Shown: piece by piece, positions 62,329 through 64,000 of the stretch
Layout: the number at the start of each line of letters is the position of its first letter
Numbering within the stretch: position 1 is the stretch's first letter
From: Acidovorax sp. YS12
Lineage (GTDB): Bacteria; Pseudomonadota; Gammaproteobacteria; Burkholderiales; Burkholderiaceae_C
Direction of reading: 5' to 3'
Assembly (NCBI GenBank): GCA_021496925.1
Contig: CP053915.1
Coordinates: forward strand, 62,001 to 126,000
DNA: 64,000 bases
Position numbers and translations under genes: made by a program
Notes under the pieces: generated by a model
What the model was told of the DNA's origin: nothing
Seen by the model: the letters and a program-made list of their open reading frames with translations, nothing else
Database searches by the model: none

Positions 62329-63204
62329 CTACTGCGCCTGCCCGTCGCCCGCGCCCTGCGCCAGCACCTGGTGCACGGCGGGCGGCAGGTCGGCGGCGTT
62401 GCCGGTGCCGATGCGCACGGGCTGGTGCAGGCGGGCGAAGGGCAGGGGCGCGGTGTCCTCGGCCGGGGGGGCTGCGGGGGTGGTCCAACGCGGGTTGGGA
62501 ATGCCGGCGAACACCTGGCGCAGTTGCTCGCCCCAGGTGCGGCGGATCATGGCCAGGTACTCGCTGGTTTCGTCCAGGCAGGCGAAGCGCGTCACGCGCA
62601 GCGTGCCGCGCTCATACACCAGCAGGTCCAGCGGCAGGCCGACCGAGATGTTCGAGCGCAGCGTCGAGTCCATCGAGATCAGCATGCACTTGGCGGCTTC
62701 GTCGAGCGAGGTTTGCGCCTGCAGCACGCGGTCCACGATGGGCTTGCCGTACTTGGCCTCGCCGATCTGCAGGTACGGGCTCTCGGGGCTGGCGGCGATG
62801 AAGTTGCCCGCCGCGTACACCTGGAACAACTGGCACGGCGCGGCGCCGATCTGCCCGCCCAGGAGCAGGCTGACGTTGAAGTCGATGCCCTGCGCCTTGA
62901 GCGCCTGGCCGTCGCGCGCGTGCACGGCGCGCACGGCGTCGCCCACGCACTGCGCGGCCTCCTGCATGGTGGCGGCGTTCCAGAGCGAATGCGGGTCGTC
63001 CGCGCCGCGCTGCGCCAGCAGCGCCACGATGGCCTGGCTGATGGCCAGGTTGCCCGAGGTCATGAGCGCCAGCAGCCGGTCGCCGGGGCGCTCGAACACG
63101 CGCAGCTTGCGGAAGGTGCTGACCTGGTCCACGCCGGCATTGGTGCGGCTGTCGGCCAGGAAGACCATGCCTGCGTCCAGGCAGGCGGCGATGCAGTAGG
63201 TCAT
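62329..63204 (-). CDS. Anbu, bacterial proteasome-homologous peptidase
   Basis: 291-residue Ntn-hydrolase of the Anbu family, related to HslV and proteasome beta subunits; known members form open helical or ring assemblies. Thr2 after Met removal is the nucleophile (MTYCIAACLDAGMVFLADS). Counting from it, Asp17 (LADSRTNAG) and Lys32 (TFRKLRVF) match the Ntn set. RVHARDGQALKAQGIDFNVSLLLGGQ-like and GEAKYGKPIVDR segments are typical. A C-terminal 50-residue Pro/Ala-rich tail extends beyond the fold. It lies in the middle of the transglutaminase / ATP-grasp operon with 14- and 41-bp gaps. Confidence 0.9.
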   Translation of the reverse strand: MTYCIAACLDAGMVFLADSRTNAGVDQVSTFRKLRVFERPGDRLLALMTSGNLAISQAIVALLAQRGADDPHSLWNAATMQEAAQCVGDAVRAVHARDGQALKAQGIDFNVSLLLGGQIGAAPCQLFQVYAAGNFIAASPESPYLQIGEAKYGKPIVDRVLQAQTSLDEAAKCMLISMDSTLRSNISVGLPLDLLVYERGTLRVTRFACLDETSEYLAMIRRTWGEQLRQVFAGIPNPRWTTPAAPPAEDTAPLPFARLHQPVRIGTGNAADLPPAVHQVLAQGAGDGQAQ

Positions 63205-63218
63205 GACGTGTTCTTCGG

Positions 63219-64000
63219 CTACTGCTGCACCAGCACGTCCATGCGCATGCTTTCCTCGCCGCCGCCGGTGCGCACGCCGCGCACCGGCGAGGCGCTGGCG
63301 TAGTCGCGCGCCACGGCCAGGCGGCAGTGGCGTTCGCTGGCGTACTGGCGGCCCGTCACGTCGATGCTGGTCCAGCCGTGCCGGGGCCACCACAGGTCGG
63401 CCCAGGCGTGGGCGGACATGTGGTCGGCATCGGCGTGCAGGTAGCCGCTGACGTAGCGCGCCGGGCAGCCCAGGGCGCGCGCGCAGGCCAGGAACAGGTG
63501 GGCGTGGTCCTGGCAGACGCCGTGGCCCTGCGCCAGCACCTGGCTGGCGGCGGTTTGCGCGGTGCGCATGCCGGGTTCGTAGGCCACGCGTTGCGCGATG
63601 GCTTCGGCCAGCGCCAGGGCGTCGTCCGGCCCGCGCAGGCCCGCGGGCAGCACGCCTTGCGCGAAGGCGCGGATGCCGTCGTCGCACGCCGTCAGCGGCG
63701 TGGGCACGCAGTACGCCTGCACGGGCAGGCGGTTGTCCTCGCCGTGCACGGCGCCGCCGTCGAGCGGGCTGACTTCGATCTGGCCCGTCACCTTCAGCTC
63801 GATGGCGTCGTGCGGCTGGGTCAGCGTGAGGGTGTGGGTGATGTTGCCGTAGGCGTCCACCTGCTCCTCCAGCAGGCCGGGGGCCTCGATGTGCCAGCGC
63901 AGCAGGCGCTGGTGCTCGTCCTGGCGCGGCGTCAGGCGCAGCACCTGGATGCTGTAGCTCACGGGGTCGGTGTAGTGGTAGCGGGTGGTGTGCTTGATGA
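63219..64000 (-). CDS. Transglutaminase-like protein, first visible gene of the Anbu operon (cut by window end)
   Basis: Frame open at the right edge; residues IKHTTRYHYTDPVSYSIQ precede the first internal start (GTG 63962), and this matches the usual N-terminus of the family, so the true start lies just outside. Catalytic Cys in GHGVCQDHAHLFLACARALG, His in MSAHAWADLWW, Asp in WTSIDVTGRQ. About 260 residues visible. It differs from the transglutaminase at 55435 by its C-terminal GGGEESMRMDVLVQQ. Probable first gene of the operon, feeding Anbu 14 bp downstream. Confidence 0.88.
   Translation of the reverse strand, partial: IKHTTRYHYTDPVSYSIQVLRLTPRQDEHQRLLRWHIEAPGLLEEQVDAYGNITHTLTLTQPHDAIELKVTGQIEVSPLDGGAVHGEDNRLPVQAYCVPTPLTACDDGIRAFAQGVLPAGLRGPDDALALAEAIAQRVAYEPGMRTAQTAASQVLAQGHGVCQDHAHLFLACARALGCPARYVSGYLHADADHMSAHAWADLWWPRHGWTSIDVTGRQYASERHCRLAVARDYASASPVRGVRTGGGEESMRMDVLVQQ

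Overview
The window is high-GC chromosomal DNA of a betaproteobacterium, almost certainly family Comamonadaceae (Acidovorax-like). Support comes from the gene neighbourhoods (ispDF next to mfd; ppiC-bolA-yciB-msrB-selO; Liv genes with acyl-CoA genes), GC-rich codon use throughout, and short dispersed repeats of a kind I associate with this family. No prophage, plasmid or CRISPR array is visible. One IS110-family insertion sequence is present.

Layout. 1-10.1 kb is core: mfd (partial), ispD-ispF, an EnvZ/OmpR-type pair, a SIMPL-domain protein, 3-hydroxybutyrate dehydrogenase, an alpha/beta hydrolase overlapping relA, and tRNA-Val(GAC). 10.5-13.8 kb has a small Cys-containing protein behind a hairpin leader, then mnmC, a TRIC-type membrane protein and yggX. 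13.9-24.5 kb is a continuous sulfur block on the plus strand: a sulfate-binding protein, ssuE-ssuA-(46-aa ORF)-ssuC-ssuB-ssuF without ssuD, a CysB-type regulator, a rhodanese, a serine O-acetyltransferase, a family 2A encapsulin shell and its cysteine desulfurase cargo with a disordered N-terminal extension of about 240 residues. These genes together can import sulfur sources, make the cysteine precursor, release sulfane sulfur from cysteine and enclose that enzyme in a protein shell. An IS110 element lies 20 bp past the desulfurase.

26-43 kb is mostly housekeeping: psd, an HPP-CBS protein, infA, tRNA-Pro(TGG), rlmD, a lipoprotein, a TetR regulator divergent from a three-gene RND efflux operon, a DUF1624 protein, and ppiC / bolA-yciB-msrB-selO. 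43.5-55.3 kb is a uptake-plus-activation cluster: two Liv-type binding proteins, an acyl-CoA ligase, LivHMGF, a hydratase/3-hydroxyacyl-CoA dehydrogenase fusion and a thiolase. 55.4-64 kb is an Anbu peptidase operon: three transglutaminase-like proteins, a circularly permuted ATP-grasp/alpha-E protein and the Anbu proteasome homologue.

The most unusual structure is a dispersed palindromic repeat, called repeat A here, with 14 recognisable copies (A1-A14). Its form is roughly ATAGCTGCTNGCGCTTNCC followed by NGGTAAGCGCTNGAGGCC and a T-rich end. The centre folds into a 7-10 bp hairpin whose outer pairs covary between copies. Copies lie between genes, between operon members, in frame inside three cytoplasmic proteins (RlmD, SelO, ATP-grasp) and, in two cases, form most of a secretory signal peptide. 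All coordinates and functions come from reading the sequence; no database search was run.
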